The notes beneath the pieces are model-generated. The model was given only the letters and a program-made list of their open reading frames with translations, did no database searches and was not told the DNA's origin. Below, one piece after another: positions 53,670 to 63,822 of a stretch of 64,000 bases of DNA (its first letter is position 1; each line of letters begins with the position of its first letter). Both the position numbers and the translations under genes were made by a program. The stretch comes from Winogradskyella aurantiaca (GTDB lineage: Bacteria > Bacteroidota > Bacteroidia > Flavobacteriales > Flavobacteriaceae), in contig NZ_QKTV01000001.1 of the NCBI RefSeq assembly GCF_003362725.1, forward strand, positions 62,001 to 126,000, in the 5' to 3' direction.

Positions 53670-55361
53670 CTATGCTTTAATGTCTTTTAATTTTAATTGT
53701 ACTGATACCTGCCCATTCCAGTGATTTTCATCTACTGTATAGGCCGCGTCAAAGAGTTTATGATCTTGAATCAAGGGATATTTATCCCCCATATTAAAGC
53801 CAATAGCAACTATCTTATCACTATCTGGTTGAACCGCTGTTAAGCGCAAATGTGTTTTCTCTTGTCCCACACATTTACCATATCCCGTATCTATAAGCCC
53901 TTTAGACATAAACACAGGAGTCATATTCTTTGGGCCAAAGGGTGCCATTTGCTTAACGATACGCATAAAGCGTTGGTTGACCGGTTGCAATGGAATAACC
54001 ATATCTATACTTAATTCTGGAGTTAGTAGTTTAGGATCTATAGTTGCCTTGACTACCTCCTCAAATTTTGCCTTAAAAGCTTCGTAATTCTCAGGAAGTA
54101 TGGTTAAGCCTGCTGCATACTTATGCCCCCCAAATTGTTCAATGTACTCTGAACATGCTTCAAGAGCATTATAAATATCAAACCCCTTAACCGATCTGGC
54201 AGAGGCAGCCAGTTTCTCTCCACTTTTAGTAAAGACAAGTGTTGGGCGGTAATAGGTCTCTGTAAGCCGTGATGCTACAATGCCTATGACCCCTTTGTGC
54301 CAGGAAGCATCGTAAACCACAGTACTAAACCGCTCTTCTTCTTTTAGGTTTTTTATGAGTTCTAGGGCCTCTTCTGTAATCCGTTGATCGGTTTCCCGTC
54401 GGTCTAGATTAAAAGCATTCACATCCAAGGCAAATTGTGCGGCCTGATTAAAGTCCGTTTCCATAAGTAACGCCACAGCATGGTTTCCGTGTTTCATCCG
54501 TCCAGCAGCATTAATCCGTGGAGCAATAATAAACACCACATCAGTTATGGTCAACTCAGGTTTTTGAACTTCAGCCAGAATGGCCTTAATGCCTGCTCTT
54601 GGTTCTGAATTAATCACTTGAATGCCGTGATATGCTAAGATGCGATTCTCCCCAACCACAGGGACAATATCTGCTCCTATGGCAATAGCCACTAAATCCA
54701 AATAGGAATACAATTCCTCAATGGCTGTTCCGTTATTCAGGGCTAGAGCTGAGATGAGCTTAAACCCTACTCCGCAGCCACATAATTCTTTAAAAGGATA
54801 GTCGCAATCTTCGCGCTTGGGATCTAATACAGCTACAGCATCTGGAATTTTATCTCCAGGGCGGTGGTGATCACAGATAATAAAATCGATACCCTTTTCT
54901 TTGGCATAGGCCACTTTATCTATGGCCTTAATACCACAATCCAGAGCGACAATAAGACTAAAACCATTATCTTGAGCAAAGTCAATACCTTGATACGAAA
55001 CACCATAACCCTCGTCGTAGCGATCCGGAATATACGTAGCAACCTGCTCTGTTCGCGTTTGTAAATAGGAGGCCATTAAGGCCACAGAGGTAGTGCCGTC
55101 CACATCGTAATCTCCATAGACCAAAATACGTTCGTCGTTAGCAATAGCTGACTCCAATCGGGCTACTGCTAGATCCATGTCTTTCATTAAAAATGGATCG
55201 TGAAGCTCACTTATTTGAGGTCTAAAGAAGCTCTTAGCCGCCTCAAATGTTTCAATGCCACGTTGTACCAAAAGGGTCGCCAATACAGGATCAATTTGCA
55301 GTTGCTCCTGCAGCTTGGAAACCTTATCAGCTTCGGGTAAGGCCTTGATGGTCCATCGCAT
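53670..55361 (-). CDS. recJ: Single-stranded-DNA-specific exonuclease RecJ
   Basis: A 563-residue RecJ. The DHH-family motifs are LVYGDYDVDGTTSVALM, IVALDCGIKA, FIICDHHRPG (DHH), PRINAAGRM and the GGHKYAAGL loop of DHHA1; a C-terminal OB-like domain ends the protein. It degrades single-stranded DNA 5' to 3' in recombination and repair. It lies downstream of the OsmC-like gene (19 bases) and upstream of the MFS gene (1 base). Confidence 0.95.
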   Translation of the reverse strand: MRWTIKALPEADKVSKLQEQLQIDPVLATLLVQRGIETFEAAKSFFRPQISELHDPFLMKDMDLAVARLESAIANDERILVYGDYDVDGTTSVALMASYLQTRTEQVATYIPDRYDEGYGVSYQGIDFAQDNGFSLIVALDCGIKAIDKVAYAKEKGIDFIICDHHRPGDKIPDAVAVLDPKREDCDYPFKELCGCGVGFKLISALALNNGTAIEELYSYLDLVAIAIGADIVPVVGENRILAYHGIQVINSEPRAGIKAILAEVQKPELTITDVVFIIAPRINAAGRMKHGNHAVALLMETDFNQAAQFALDVNAFNLDRRETDQRITEEALELIKNLKEEERFSTVVYDASWHKGVIGIVASRLTETYYRPTLVFTKSGEKLAASARSVKGFDIYNALEACSEYIEQFGGHKYAAGLTILPENYEAFKAKFEEVVKATIDPKLLTPELSIDMVIPLQPVNQRFMRIVKQMAPFGPKNMTPVFMSKGLIDTGYGKCVGQEKTHLRLTAVQPDSDKIVAIGFNMGDKYPLIQDHKLFDAAYTVDENHWNGQVSVQLKLKDIKA

Positions 55362-55380
55362 ATCTAAACTTTAGTAACTA

Positions 55381-55815
55381 CTAGGTATGTCTAACAGTGC
55401 TCACATGATAGTGCAGCTCAATACTTATCTCTGCAAAGCGACGGAACATGGCCATAACACCGCAATATTTGTCAACCGATAACTGCACGGCTTTTTCACA
55501 TTTGTCCTTTTTAAGGTCCGACCCATAAAAATGATAGTCCACATTGACTTTCTTGTAATACTTTGGGTGTTCATCGGTAAGTTCACCGGTTACTTCAATC
55601 TTAAAATCATCCAGCGGTACTTTCATTTTATCCAGGATTGAAATCACATCCAAACCAGAACAACCGGCCAGAGAAGACAGCATCATGGCTTTGGGTGATA
55701 AACCCTCACGATCCTTGCCTTCCACATCAGTATCCATAGTTACAAACTTGCCGCTTGGGTTATCCGATTCAAATGTGAGGTCTCCTTTCCAGTGGGTGAT
55801 AACAGTATTGAACAT
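55381..55815 (-). CDS. OsmC family protein
   Basis: A 144-residue protein with the two redox cysteines of the OsmC/Ohr fold: LAGCSGLDVISIL (about Cys53) and KYCGVMAMFRRFAEI (about Cys118). The family reduces organic or acyl hydroperoxides. This short type lacks the features that define Ohr, so the broader OsmC name is used. It is cytoplasmic. It is first in the minus-strand group OsmC, recJ, MFS, and divergent from the AhpD-like gene. Confidence 0.9.
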   Translation of the reverse strand: MFNTVITHWKGDLTFESDNPSGKFVTMDTDVEGKDREGLSPKAMMLSSLAGCSGLDVISILDKMKVPLDDFKIEVTGELTDEHPKYYKKVNVDYHFYGSDLKKDKCEKAVQLSVDKYCGVMAMFRRFAEISIELHYHVSTVRHT

Positions 55816-55916
55816 AGTTGTATGTTTTGTGCGTTGAGTATTGAATATAAAGCCCTAGGTCAAGTCCTTAAATGGGCTTATCTTGTTCCATCAAAAATAC
55901 CACTAAAATCTGTATT

Positions 55917-56519
55917 ATGGCATTAGTCACACCCTTATCCCCCGAGCATGATTTAGAAACCAAAGCGCTAGCAGAGTTCTTTAACGAGACCCTAGGTTTC
56001 TGTCCAAATTCGGTATTAACCATGCAACGGAGACCAGCCATTTCAAAGGCTTTTATCAATTTAAACAAAGCAGTAATGGCCAATGAAGGCCATGTAACTT
56101 CGGCCTTAAAACGCATGATTGCCTGGGTGAGTAGTAACGCTACAGGCTGCCGCTATTGTCAAGCCCACGCTATACGCGCTGCGGAACGCTATGGAGCCGA
56201 GCAAGAACAACTGGATAACATCTGGGAATACCGCACGCATCCAGCCTTTTCAGATGCAGAACGCGCTGCTTTGGATTTTAGTCTGGCGGCAAGTCAAGTA
56301 CCAAATGCCGTCAATGCCGATATTAAAGCGGAGCTTTACAAACATTGGGATGAAGGTGAAATTGTAGAAATGCTAGGCGTTATTTCTCTTTTTGGTTACC
56401 TCAACCGCTGGAACGATTCAATGGGAACCGATATCGAAGATGGAGCTGTAGAAAGTGCTAATGAATATTTAGGAAAACACGGGTGGGAGAAAGGAAAACA
56501 TGCTGGTAATACCTATTAA
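55917..56519 (+). CDS. Carboxymuconolactone decarboxylase/AhpD-like peroxidase-related protein
   Basis: About 200 residues from the ATG at 55917 (MALVTPLSPEHDLETKAL); the longer frame has no support. The AhpD-type redox site is GCRYCQAHAIRAAERYG (CxxCxxxH). It belongs to the uncharacterised peroxidase-related group of the CMD family. It probably uses the CxxC pair for thiol peroxidase chemistry. It is opposite to an OsmC-like gene, so two thiol-peroxidase genes are adjacent. Convergent with rsmI (4-base overlap). Confidence 0.88.
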   Translation: MALVTPLSPEHDLETKALAEFFNETLGFCPNSVLTMQRRPAISKAFINLNKAVMANEGHVTSALKRMIAWVSSNATGCRYCQAHAIRAAERYGAEQEQLDNIWEYRTHPAFSDAERAALDFSLAASQVPNAVNADIKAELYKHWDEGEIVEMLGVISLFGYLNRWNDSMGTDIEDGAVESANEYLGKHGWEKGKHAGNTY

Positions 56520-57187
56520 TTTTTTCCGCCAACTACAATAACTATCTCTCCTTTGGGAGTTTTATTGGTATAGTGCTCTAGTACCTCTTTAGCAGTACCG
56601 CGCACCGTCTCTTCATAGAGTTTCGAAAGTTCTCTAGATACTGACACCGGACGGTCTTCACCTAAGTATTCGCAAAAATGGGTAAGCGTTTTCACCAGTT
56701 TGTGGGGACTCTCGTAGAAAATCATTGTTCTGCTCTCTTCCGCCAATAGTTTTAATCGGGTTTGTCTGCCTTTTTTAACCGGTAAAAAGCCTTCAAATAC
56801 AAACCTATCGTTTGGTAAGCCACTACTGACAAGTGCTGGAACAAAGGCAGTGGCACCAGGCAGGCATTCCACTTCAATATCATCTTCAACACAAGCCCTA
56901 ACCAATAAAAAACCAGGGTCTGAAATCGCAGGGGTTCCCGCATCACTTACCAAAGCAATAGCCATTCCGGAGTTAAGCTTATTAACTACCCTCTGAACCG
57001 TTTTATGCTCATTGTGCATATGATGACTTTGCATGGGAGTTGCAATCTCATAGTGTTTCAGAAGTTTTCCAGTGGTACGGGTATCTTCGGCAAGTATTAA
57101 ATCTGCTTTCTTTAAAACTTCAATAGCCCTAAAGGTGATGTCCTTTAAATTACCAATAGGAGTGGGAACAACATACAGCTTTGCCAT
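56516..57187 (-). CDS. rsmI: 16S rRNA (cytidine-1402-2'-O)-methyltransferase
   Basis: A 223-residue SAM-dependent methyltransferase of the tetrapyrrole-methylase fold. LYVVPTPIGNLKDITFRAIEVL, LILAEDTRTTGKLLKHY, ALVSDAGTPAISDPGFLLV and CLPGATAFVPALVSSGLPNDRFVFEGFLP are classic RsmI segments. It methylates C1402 in the ribosomal P-site region. It overlaps the stop of the upstream unknown gene by 1 base. Confidence 0.96.
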   Translation of the reverse strand: MAKLYVVPTPIGNLKDITFRAIEVLKKADLILAEDTRTTGKLLKHYEIATPMQSHHMHNEHKTVQRVVNKLNSGMAIALVSDAGTPAISDPGFLLVRACVEDDIEVECLPGATAFVPALVSSGLPNDRFVFEGFLPVKKGRQTRLKLLAEESRTMIFYESPHKLVKTLTHFCEYLGEDRPVSVSRELSKLYEETVRGTAKEVLEHYTNKTPKGEIVIVVGGKN

Positions 57188-57936
57188 TAACTAAAGCGTG
57201 CTTCAAGAATTTCGAAGAGTCGCGCCTCGTACTCATCTTTACCCTTCCAATTGTTGTAATCGGGTTTGATCATGGTATTGATCAACGATTGAGCTTCCTC
57301 TAAGGACTTGACTGTATTGAGCTGACTAACTACGCGATTGTAATCATCTGCATTGCCATCAAACAAGTGTTTGATAAAGGCCAGTTTATCATTTAAGCCA
57401 ATTTGTAATTGCTTGCCCTTATTGAGCTTATCATTAAGCGATTGTTTAATAGCTGCACCATTTTTGGATTCTGTGGTCGAGTCAATGGGTTCAAACTCAG
57501 GTAAATTCTCAAAATCTGCAGTAATATCCTCAAAGGTAATGCTCACAGCATTGTCACTAATGGCAGTTTCCACAGAGACGCCTTCAGACTCGGAATTATC
57601 CGGCATCAAGGCTACCATGTTCTTAATCTTCTCCATCAGCGGCTCAACAATCTCGTCGTTCTCGCGTTCATCCACATTGACATAAACCTTATTTTCGACC
57701 TCTACCGTATCACTAATCTTATTGTTAAAGGCAGAATCCAGCATCCCAAAGAATGAGGAATCCTGTCCAATGGTAGGGAAATCTTCTTCAAAATTTTCAT
57801 GAGCAAAGCGCAGGACTGTCAGCTTTTCATAAAGCTGAGATACCTCTTCATGCATGCGAACCACATCCTCCTTTCCAGTCAACTTTAGAATCCTGTGAGC
57901 GATACTTACCAATTCTGATTCTAATTTCTTTTTCAT
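57187..57936 (-). CDS. Conserved protein of unknown function upstream of rsmI
   Basis: A 249-residue soluble acidic protein. The N-terminus is a helical bundle (ESELVSIAHRILKLTGKEDVVRMHEEVSQLYEKLTVLRFAHENFE), the middle (about 60-165) is low-complexity and acidic, and the C-terminal 80 residues (KQSLNDKLNKGKQLQIGLNDKLAFIKHLFDGNADDYNRVVSQLNT) form another helical domain. No enzyme motif. The layout suggests an adaptor or regulator. The C-terminal domain faces the 1-base overlap with rsmI, suggesting coupling. Function unknown. Confidence 0.75.
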   Translation of the reverse strand: MKKKLESELVSIAHRILKLTGKEDVVRMHEEVSQLYEKLTVLRFAHENFEEDFPTIGQDSSFFGMLDSAFNNKISDTVEVENKVYVNVDERENDEIVEPLMEKIKNMVALMPDNSESEGVSVETAISDNAVSITFEDITADFENLPEFEPIDSTTESKNGAAIKQSLNDKLNKGKQLQIGLNDKLAFIKHLFDGNADDYNRVVSQLNTVKSLEEAQSLINTMIKPDYNNWKGKDEYEARLFEILEARFS

Positions 57937-58019
57937 GATTAATACCTTTGTTTTTTAATAAATTTACGTCACCTTTAGACTAACGATAATCACTGCTCAT
58001 TTAGTGCTAAAATTACAAA

Positions 58020-58667
58020 ATGTTTCTCGAAAACACTGTAAATCATAAAGAACAATTTGGTTGGATTGAAGTCATTTGCGGCTCGATGTTCTCTGGTAAA
58101 ACCGAAGAATTGATCCGTCGACTCAAGCGGGCCCAATTTGCACGTCAGAAGGTCGAGATTTTTAAACCTGCCGTAGACAATCGGTATGCAGATGAGATGG
58201 TAGTGTCTCATGACGCTAATGAAATACGATCTACTCCGGTTCCTGCCGCCGCCAACATCCCTATTTTGGCCGATGGCTGTGACGTTGTGGGCATTGACGA
58301 GGCACAGTTCTTTGATGACGAAATTGTAAGAGTCTGCAACGATTTAGCCAATAAAGGAGTTCGAGTGATTGTGGCTGGTTTGGACATGGATTTTAAAGGG
58401 AATCCTTTTGGTCCCATGCCCTATCTAATGGCAACCGCCGAGTACGTTACCAAAGTGCATGCGGTCTGCACCAAAACAGGCAACTTAGCGCAATACAGTT
58501 ACCGAAAAGCTAAAAGCGATGACCTGGTACTTTTAGGAGAGGTGGATGAGTACGAGCCATTGAGTCGTGCTGCTTTTTACAAAACCATGTTACGAGATAA
58601 ACTTCGCAGTCTAAACGTTAAAGATCCAGAAGAGATCAATCCAAAAGACCCTAGCGCCGATGCCTAA
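58020..58667 (+). CDS. tdk: Thymidine kinase
   Basis: A 215-residue type II thymidine kinase. P-loop [18 protein letters not shown], Walker B region [13 protein letters not shown] with the catalytic Glu, lasso segment around [10 protein letters not shown]. One expected zinc-ligand cysteine is in HAVCTKTG; the usual second CxxC pair is not obvious. It phosphorylates thymidine for salvage. It overlaps alr by 8 bases. Confidence 0.94.
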   Translation: MFLENTVNHKEQFGWIEVICGSMFSGKTEELIRRLKRAQFARQKVEIFKPAVDNRYADEMVVSHDANEIRSTPVPAAANIPILADGCDVVGIDEAQFFDDEIVRVCNDLANKGVRVIVAGLDMDFKGNPFGPMPYLMATAEYVTKVHAVCTKTGNLAQYSYRKAKSDDLVLLGEVDEYEPLSRAAFYKTMLRDKLRSLNVKDPEEINPKDPSADA

Positions 58668-59766
58668 AGCTCAGGAAACTGTATTGGAAATCAACCTTGA
58701 TTCGTTAGCTCATAATTACAAGTATTTACGATCTAAACTAGACAAGTCAACAAAGTTCTTAGGGGTTGTCAAGGCATTTGCTTACGGAAATGATGCTGTT
58801 GCGGTTGCCAAAACTCTTGTGGCACTGGGTGCCGATTACCTAGCTGTAGCTTACGTTCATGAGGGTATTGCCCTAAGAAACTCTGGAATTGAATTACCCA
58901 TTTTGGTATTGCATCCACAACCTGCCAACTTTAGAGACCTTATTGAGCATTGTTTAGAACCCAGTTTATATAGCCCAAGAATTTTAAGGGAGTTCATAAA
59001 AGTTGCGGAGGCACAAGCCCAATCGGATTATCCCGTACATATAAAATTCAATACCGGCCTAAACAGGCTTGGATTTTGGGAAAATGATGTGGCCTATGTA
59101 ATGTCTCAACTCAATGAAACATCCTCTATCAGAGTCAAATCCATCTTTTCGCATTTAGCGGCAAGTGAAGATGCTAGGGAACAAGAATTTACCCAGAATC
59201 AGTTCTCCAGTTTTAAAAGCATTTGCGATGAGCTCAGCGTCCAACTTGGCTATAAACCCATGTTGCATCTCTGTAATACTTCTGGTGTAATCAATTACCC
59301 TGAAGCGCATTTCGATATGGTTCGATGTGGTATTGGTTTGTATGGCTTTGGAAATGCAGCAGCAGAAGACCACAATTTGAAACCCATTGCCAGTTTAAAA
59401 ACAGTTATATCGCAAATTCATTTGATTGAAATAGATGAGACCGTGGGCTACAACAGAGGATACAAGGCTAAAGGCTTCGAAAAGATAGCCACCCTACCCA
59501 TAGGACATGCTGATGGCATTGGTCGTCATTTTGGAAATGAACGTGGTTATGTGACCATAGCAGGTAAAAAAGCTGCTATTATTGGAAATGTGTGTATGGA
59601 TATGATCATGGTCAACATCACAGGTATCGAATGCTCCGAAGGTGATGAAGTGGTTGTTTTTGGCGCCAGTACACCAGCCTCCCAACTCGCTGATTCGGTA
59701 GGTACTATTTCTTATGAAGTTATTACTGGTATTTCACAGCGAGTGAAGCGGCGCTATATTTTTTAA
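58660..59766 (+). CDS. alr: Alanine racemase
   Basis: A 368-residue PLP enzyme of the Alr fold. The PLP lysine is in [15 protein letters not shown] (the usual motif is VKANAYGHG; here the N and H are replaced), and the catalytic tyrosine region is [10 protein letters not shown], followed by [11 protein letters not shown] and [10 protein letters not shown]. It makes D-alanine for peptidoglycan. The substituted motif is found in other Bacteroidota enzymes. It overlaps tdk by 8 bases. Confidence 0.93.
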   Translation: MPKAQETVLEINLDSLAHNYKYLRSKLDKSTKFLGVVKAFAYGNDAVAVAKTLVALGADYLAVAYVHEGIALRNSGIELPILVLHPQPANFRDLIEHCLEPSLYSPRILREFIKVAEAQAQSDYPVHIKFNTGLNRLGFWENDVAYVMSQLNETSSIRVKSIFSHLAASEDAREQEFTQNQFSSFKSICDELSVQLGYKPMLHLCNTSGVINYPEAHFDMVRCGIGLYGFGNAAAEDHNLKPIASLKTVISQIHLIEIDETVGYNRGYKAKGFEKIATLPIGHADGIGRHFGNERGYVTIAGKKAAIIGNVCMDMIMVNITGIECSEGDEVVVFGASTPASQLADSVGTISYEVITGISQRVKRRYIF

Positions 59767-59841
59767 TAGGTATTTATTTGTTGCAAGGGTCTCACTTTCA
59801 ATTTTTTATTTAAATTGCTAGTGCTAACTAAAACTTCAATT

Positions 59842-60243
59842 ATGCTTAAAGAATTTAAGGAATTTGCAATGAAGGGCAACTTAGTTGACATTGCCGTTGG
59901 TTTTGTCATGGGTGCTGCCTTTAAACAAGTGGTGACCTCATTTACTGGAGGTATCGTTTCACCCCTAATTGGATTGGTATTTAATGCCGACTTTAAATCA
60001 TTAAAATGGATTGTGAGAGAAGGAACTGCAAATGAAGCCGGAGAAATGGTAGGTGAAGTAGCTGTACTATGGGGTGAATTTGTCACCAATGTGATTGATT
60101 TTATTATTGTGGCCTTCGTCATGTTTATGGTGGTGAAAGGTGTCAATAAAATGAAAAAGAAAGAAGAGCCAGCGCCAGAACCGCCAGCTGGACCATCTGA
60201 AATCGACCTATTAACTGAGATCAGAGACTCCCTCAAGAAATAA
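59842..60243 (+). CDS. mscL: Large-conductance mechanosensitive channel MscL
   Basis: 133 residues from the ATG at 59842 (MLKEFKEFAMKGNLVDIAVGF); an upstream TTG reading is not needed. TM1 (VDIAVGFVMGAAFKQVVTSF), a periplasmic loop, TM2 (VIDFIIVAFVMFMVVKGVNKM) and the C-terminal helix (LLTEIRDSLKK) give the complete channel. It opens under membrane tension to release solutes on osmotic downshock. Followed by a strong terminator. Confidence 0.95.
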   Translation: MLKEFKEFAMKGNLVDIAVGFVMGAAFKQVVTSFTGGIVSPLIGLVFNADFKSLKWIVREGTANEAGEMVGEVAVLWGEFVTNVIDFIIVAFVMFMVVKGVNKMKKKEEPAPEPPAGPSEIDLLTEIRDSLKK

Positions 60244-60260
60244 AAGATAGTTCTCAATAG

Positions 60261-60290
60261 AAAAAGCCGCTCTTTTAGCGGCTTTTTTTT
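60261..60290 (+). terminator. Terminator of mscL
   Basis: A stem AAAAAGCCGC / GCGGCTTTTT with a 7-base loop and a T8 tail, 18 bases after the stop. Confidence 0.9.
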
Positions 60291-60324
60291 GGATATATTT
60301 AGATGATGGGAGGTATTAAATCGC

Positions 60325-60332
60325 TAATTTTG
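60325..60332 (+). promoter_or_regulatory. -7 box (TAATTTTG) of asd
   Basis: TAATTTTG matches TAnnTTTG, 20 bases upstream of the asd ATG. Confidence 0.55.
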
Positions 60333-60352
60333 AAGGCTCAAAAGAAAAAAAC

Positions 60353-61360
60353 ATGAAAATTGCTGTCGTAGGAGCCACCGGTCTTGTTGGTGGTGTAATG
60401 CTAAAAGTACTGGAAGAGCGTCAGTTTCCTGCTGATGAATTATTAGTGGTGGCTTCTGAACGTTCTGTTGGTAAAGAAGTAACGTATAAAGATCAATCGC
60501 TTAAGGTGATTGGTTTACAGGATGCGGTTAATGCCAAACCCGATATCGCTTTATTTTCTGCAGGTGGAGGCACCTCTCTTGAGTGGGCACCCAAATTTGC
60601 AGAAGTAGGGACTACAGTTATTGATAATTCATCGGCCTGGAGAATGGACCCTAATAAAAAACTAGTGGTGCCAGAAATCAATGCTTCTGCATTACAGGAC
60701 ACAGATCGCATTATTGCCAACCCCAACTGTTCCACCATTCAAATGGTCATGGCTTTAGCTCCCTTACACAAAACATACGGTATCAAACGAATTGTCGTTT
60801 CTACCTATCAATCTGTTTCCGGGACCGGTATTAAGGCCGTTGAGCAATTAGAAAACGAGATTGCCGGTAGAGATGGTGAGATGGCTTATCCATACCCTAT
60901 CGCTAAAAATGCCTTGCCACACTGTGATGTATTTGAAGAAAATGGGTATACCAAAGAAGAAATGAAATTGGTTCGTGAAACCCAAAAAATCCTAGACGAT
61001 AATACCATTGCTGTTACGGCTACTGCAGTTCGTATACCTACAGCAGGGGGTCATAGTGAGTCTGTTAATGTTGAGTTTCATAAGGATTTTGATCTAGGGC
61101 AAGTTCGCCAACTGTTAAATGATACGGATGGGGTGACGCTTCAAGATAATCCAGAATTAGGGATTTATCCAATGCCCAAATATGCCCATGGCAAAGATGA
61201 TGTCTTTGTAGGTAGGTTACGTAGAGATGGATCGCAACCCAATACCTTGAACATGTGGATAGTTAGTGATAATTTGAGAAAGGGAGCCGCCACAAACACA
61301 GTACAAATTGCTGAATATTTGGTAAAAGTAGGTCTTATTAAAGCTGCCGCTGTATCCTAA
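60353..61360 (+). CDS. asd: Aspartate-semialdehyde dehydrogenase
   Basis: A 335-residue enzyme. NADP-binding GATGLVGGVMLKVLEER at the N-terminus, the catalytic cysteine in NPNCSTIQMVMAL (about 127), the substrate segment STYQSVSGTGIKAVEQLE, and the catalytic His in PTAGGHSESVNVEF. It reduces aspartyl phosphate to the semialdehyde for lysine, threonine, methionine and diaminopimelate. Monocistronic, with clear promoter and terminator. Confidence 0.96.
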   Translation: MKIAVVGATGLVGGVMLKVLEERQFPADELLVVASERSVGKEVTYKDQSLKVIGLQDAVNAKPDIALFSAGGGTSLEWAPKFAEVGTTVIDNSSAWRMDPNKKLVVPEINASALQDTDRIIANPNCSTIQMVMALAPLHKTYGIKRIVVSTYQSVSGTGIKAVEQLENEIAGRDGEMAYPYPIAKNALPHCDVFEENGYTKEEMKLVRETQKILDDNTIAVTATAVRIPTAGGHSESVNVEFHKDFDLGQVRQLLNDTDGVTLQDNPELGIYPMPKYAHGKDDVFVGRLRRDGSQPNTLNMWIVSDNLRKGAATNTVQIAEYLVKVGLIKAAAVS

Positions 61361-61387
61361 AATTCAATACATTATAAAAACTTTAAG

Positions 61388-61420
61388 AAAGTCCGGTGGG
61401 TTATGTCCCACCGGACTTTT
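61388..61420 (+). terminator. Terminator of asd
   Basis: A 13-bp stem (AAAGTCCGGTGGG / CCCACCGGACTTT), 6-base loop, then T. Perfect pairing. Confidence 0.92.
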
Positions 61421-61453
61421 AATTTTAGGGGATAAATCAGTAATCTCACAGTT

Positions 61454-63613
61454 ATGAAAAAAATACTCCTTGTAGTCTCATGCATAGCATTGGTCTACAG
61501 TTGTAAAAACGAAGAACAAAAAGACATGGCAAGAGCAACCGTAACCAACTATCCTGAAACAAAAAAGGTAGATACTGTTGACACTTATTTTGGCGAGGAG
61601 GTTAAAGATCCTTACCGCTGGCTGGAAGACGATAGAAGTGAAGAAACCGAGGCATGGGTTAAAAGCGAAAACGCCGTTACCTTTGATTACCTCAGTAACA
61701 TTCCTTATAGAGATGAATTAAAAGAGCGCTTGACCGAATTATGGAATTACGAAAAAGTAGGGTCTCCATTTATTGAAGGTGACTACACCTATTTCTATAA
61801 GAACGATGGCCTGCAGAATCAATATGTGATCTATCGCTATAAAACTGGTGAAAACCCTGAAACAGCCGAGGTCTTTTTAGATCCAAATACCTTTAAAGAT
61901 GACGGCACCATTTCTCTTGGTGGTTTGAGTTTTTCACGTAATGGTAAATTGGCCGCCTATTCTATATCAGAAGGTGGTAGCGACTGGAGAAAGATTTTGG
62001 TTATGAATGCCGAAACCAAAGAAATTATTGAAGACACCTTAGTAGACATTAAATTCTCTGGAATGTCATGGTACAAAAACGAGGGCTTCTACTATTCCAG
62101 CTACGATAAACCAGAAGGGTCCGAATTATCAGCCAAGACTGATCAGCACAAATTATACTATCACAAAATTGGAACCTCACAGAAAGATGATGCTTTAATC
62201 TACGGTGGGACTGAAGCTGAAAAACACCGCTACATTAGTGGGGGCGTAAGTGAAGATGACAACTATCTGTTCATCTATCCACGAATTTCAACTTCTGGAA
62301 CTAAGATGTTGATGAAAGATTTGTCTAAGCCCAACAGTCCAATAATAACAGTGCTTGGGAATACCGATACGGATTCCTACGTTATGGAAAATGTAGGGAG
62401 TAAATTATTTATCATGACCAACATGGATGCCCCCAATCAAAAAATTGTGACTGTGGATGCTTCAAATCCAACTCCCGAAAATTGGGTGGATTTTATTCCT
62501 GAAACAGAGCACGTTTTAAGCCCTTCAACTGGTGGAGGTTATTTCTTTGCTGAATACATGGTTGATGCCGTTTCTAAGGTATTGCAATACGATTATGATG
62601 GTAACTTAGTTCGTGAAGTAGAACTTCCTGGTGTTGGAAGTGCGGGTGGCTTTGGTGCTAAAAAGGAAGATACAGAACTCTACTACTCTTTCACTAACTA
62701 TGTGACTCCTGGAAGCATTTATAAGTTTGACATAAAAAATGGTACATCAGAATTGTTCCGTAAACCAAATATTGATTTTAATCCTGATGACTATGTGAGC
62801 ACACAGGTATTTTATACCTCTAAAGATGGTACCAAAGTGCCCATGATTATCACTCATAAAAAAGGATTAGAAATGAATGGAAAGAATCCAACCATCCTAT
62901 ATGGCTACGGCGGGTTTAACATTAGTTTGACTCCTTCATTTAGCATTACAAATGCAGTTTGGATGGAGCAGGGTGGAATTTATGCAGTACCTAACCTAAG
63001 AGGTGGTGGAGAATACGGGAAAGAGTGGCATGACGCCGGAACTCAAATGAAAAAGCAAAACGTCTTCGACGATTTTATTGCTGCGGGAGAATACCTGATT
63101 GCTAACAATTATACCTCATCGGAATATCTGGCTATTAGAGGTGGATCTAATGGGGGGCTACTGGTTGGTGCTACCATGACACAACGTCCAGACTTAATGA
63201 AGGTGGCTCTACCTGCAGTTGGAGTATTGGATATGCTGCGCTACCACACCTTCACTGCTGGAGCCGGTTGGGCATACGATTATGGAACCTCTGAACAAAG
63301 CAAAGAGATGTTTGAATACTTAAAAGGGTATTCACCAGTACATAATGTAAAAGCCGGAGTAGAATACCCTGCCACTATGGTCACAACCGGAGATCATGAT
63401 GATCGCGTGGTACCAGCGCACAGCTTTAAATTTGCAGCTGAGCTACAGGAAAAACAATCGGGTAACAACCCAGTCTTGATTCGTATTGAAACAGATGCTG
63501 GACATGGTGCAGGGACTCCTGTTAGTAAGACGATAGAACAATACGCAGATATTTACGGATTTACCCTATATAATATGGGCTTTGAAGTATTACCTAGTAA
63601 GTTAAAAGGATAA
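61454..63613 (+). CDS. Prolyl oligopeptidase family (S9A) lipoprotein
   Basis: A 719-residue enzyme with a lipoprotein signal (LVYSC, Cys17). The N-terminal [19 protein letters not shown] starts the S9A propeller domain, and the C-terminal hydrolase domain has the nucleophile in [12 protein letters not shown], the acid in [10 protein letters not shown] and the histidine in DAGHGAGT. It cuts short peptides after proline, here probably on the outer face of a membrane. [14 protein letters not shown] is a further family segment. Full length. Confidence 0.94.
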   Translation: MKKILLVVSCIALVYSCKNEEQKDMARATVTNYPETKKVDTVDTYFGEEVKDPYRWLEDDRSEETEAWVKSENAVTFDYLSNIPYRDELKERLTELWNYEKVGSPFIEGDYTYFYKNDGLQNQYVIYRYKTGENPETAEVFLDPNTFKDDGTISLGGLSFSRNGKLAAYSISEGGSDWRKILVMNAETKEIIEDTLVDIKFSGMSWYKNEGFYYSSYDKPEGSELSAKTDQHKLYYHKIGTSQKDDALIYGGTEAEKHRYISGGVSEDDNYLFIYPRISTSGTKMLMKDLSKPNSPIITVLGNTDTDSYVMENVGSKLFIMTNMDAPNQKIVTVDASNPTPENWVDFIPETEHVLSPSTGGGYFFAEYMVDAVSKVLQYDYDGNLVREVELPGVGSAGGFGAKKEDTELYYSFTNYVTPGSIYKFDIKNGTSELFRKPNIDFNPDDYVSTQVFYTSKDGTKVPMIITHKKGLEMNGKNPTILYGYGGFNISLTPSFSITNAVWMEQGGIYAVPNLRGGGEYGKEWHDAGTQMKKQNVFDDFIAAGEYLIANNYTSSEYLAIRGGSNGGLLVGATMTQRPDLMKVALPAVGVLDMLRYHTFTAGAGWAYDYGTSEQSKEMFEYLKGYSPVHNVKAGVEYPATMVTTGDHDDRVVPAHSFKFAAELQEKQSGNNPVLIRIETDAGHGAGTPVSKTIEQYADIYGFTLYNMGFEVLPSKLKG

Positions 63614-63632
63614 ACAATACATCACTTATATT

Positions 63633-63665
63633 AAAAAACCGCTTGACAAATCAAGCGGTTTTTTT
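63633..63665 (+). terminator. Terminator of the S9A peptidase gene
   Basis: A stem AAAAAACCGCTTGA / TCAAGCGGTTTTTT with loop CAAA and a T tail; 19 bases after the stop. Confidence 0.9.
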
Positions 63666-63822
63666 AATGTCTTATTAGTTGAATATCATATTAAATTATT
63701 CCTATTTGTTTGATTTTCAATTTGTTAGTTAAATAATAAGATCGCTGGCTTTAAGTCAACTTAAGTAATTGGACTTCTGCGAGTTACTTGAACTCCTAAT
63801 TTTAATCTAGATAAGTATTGAA

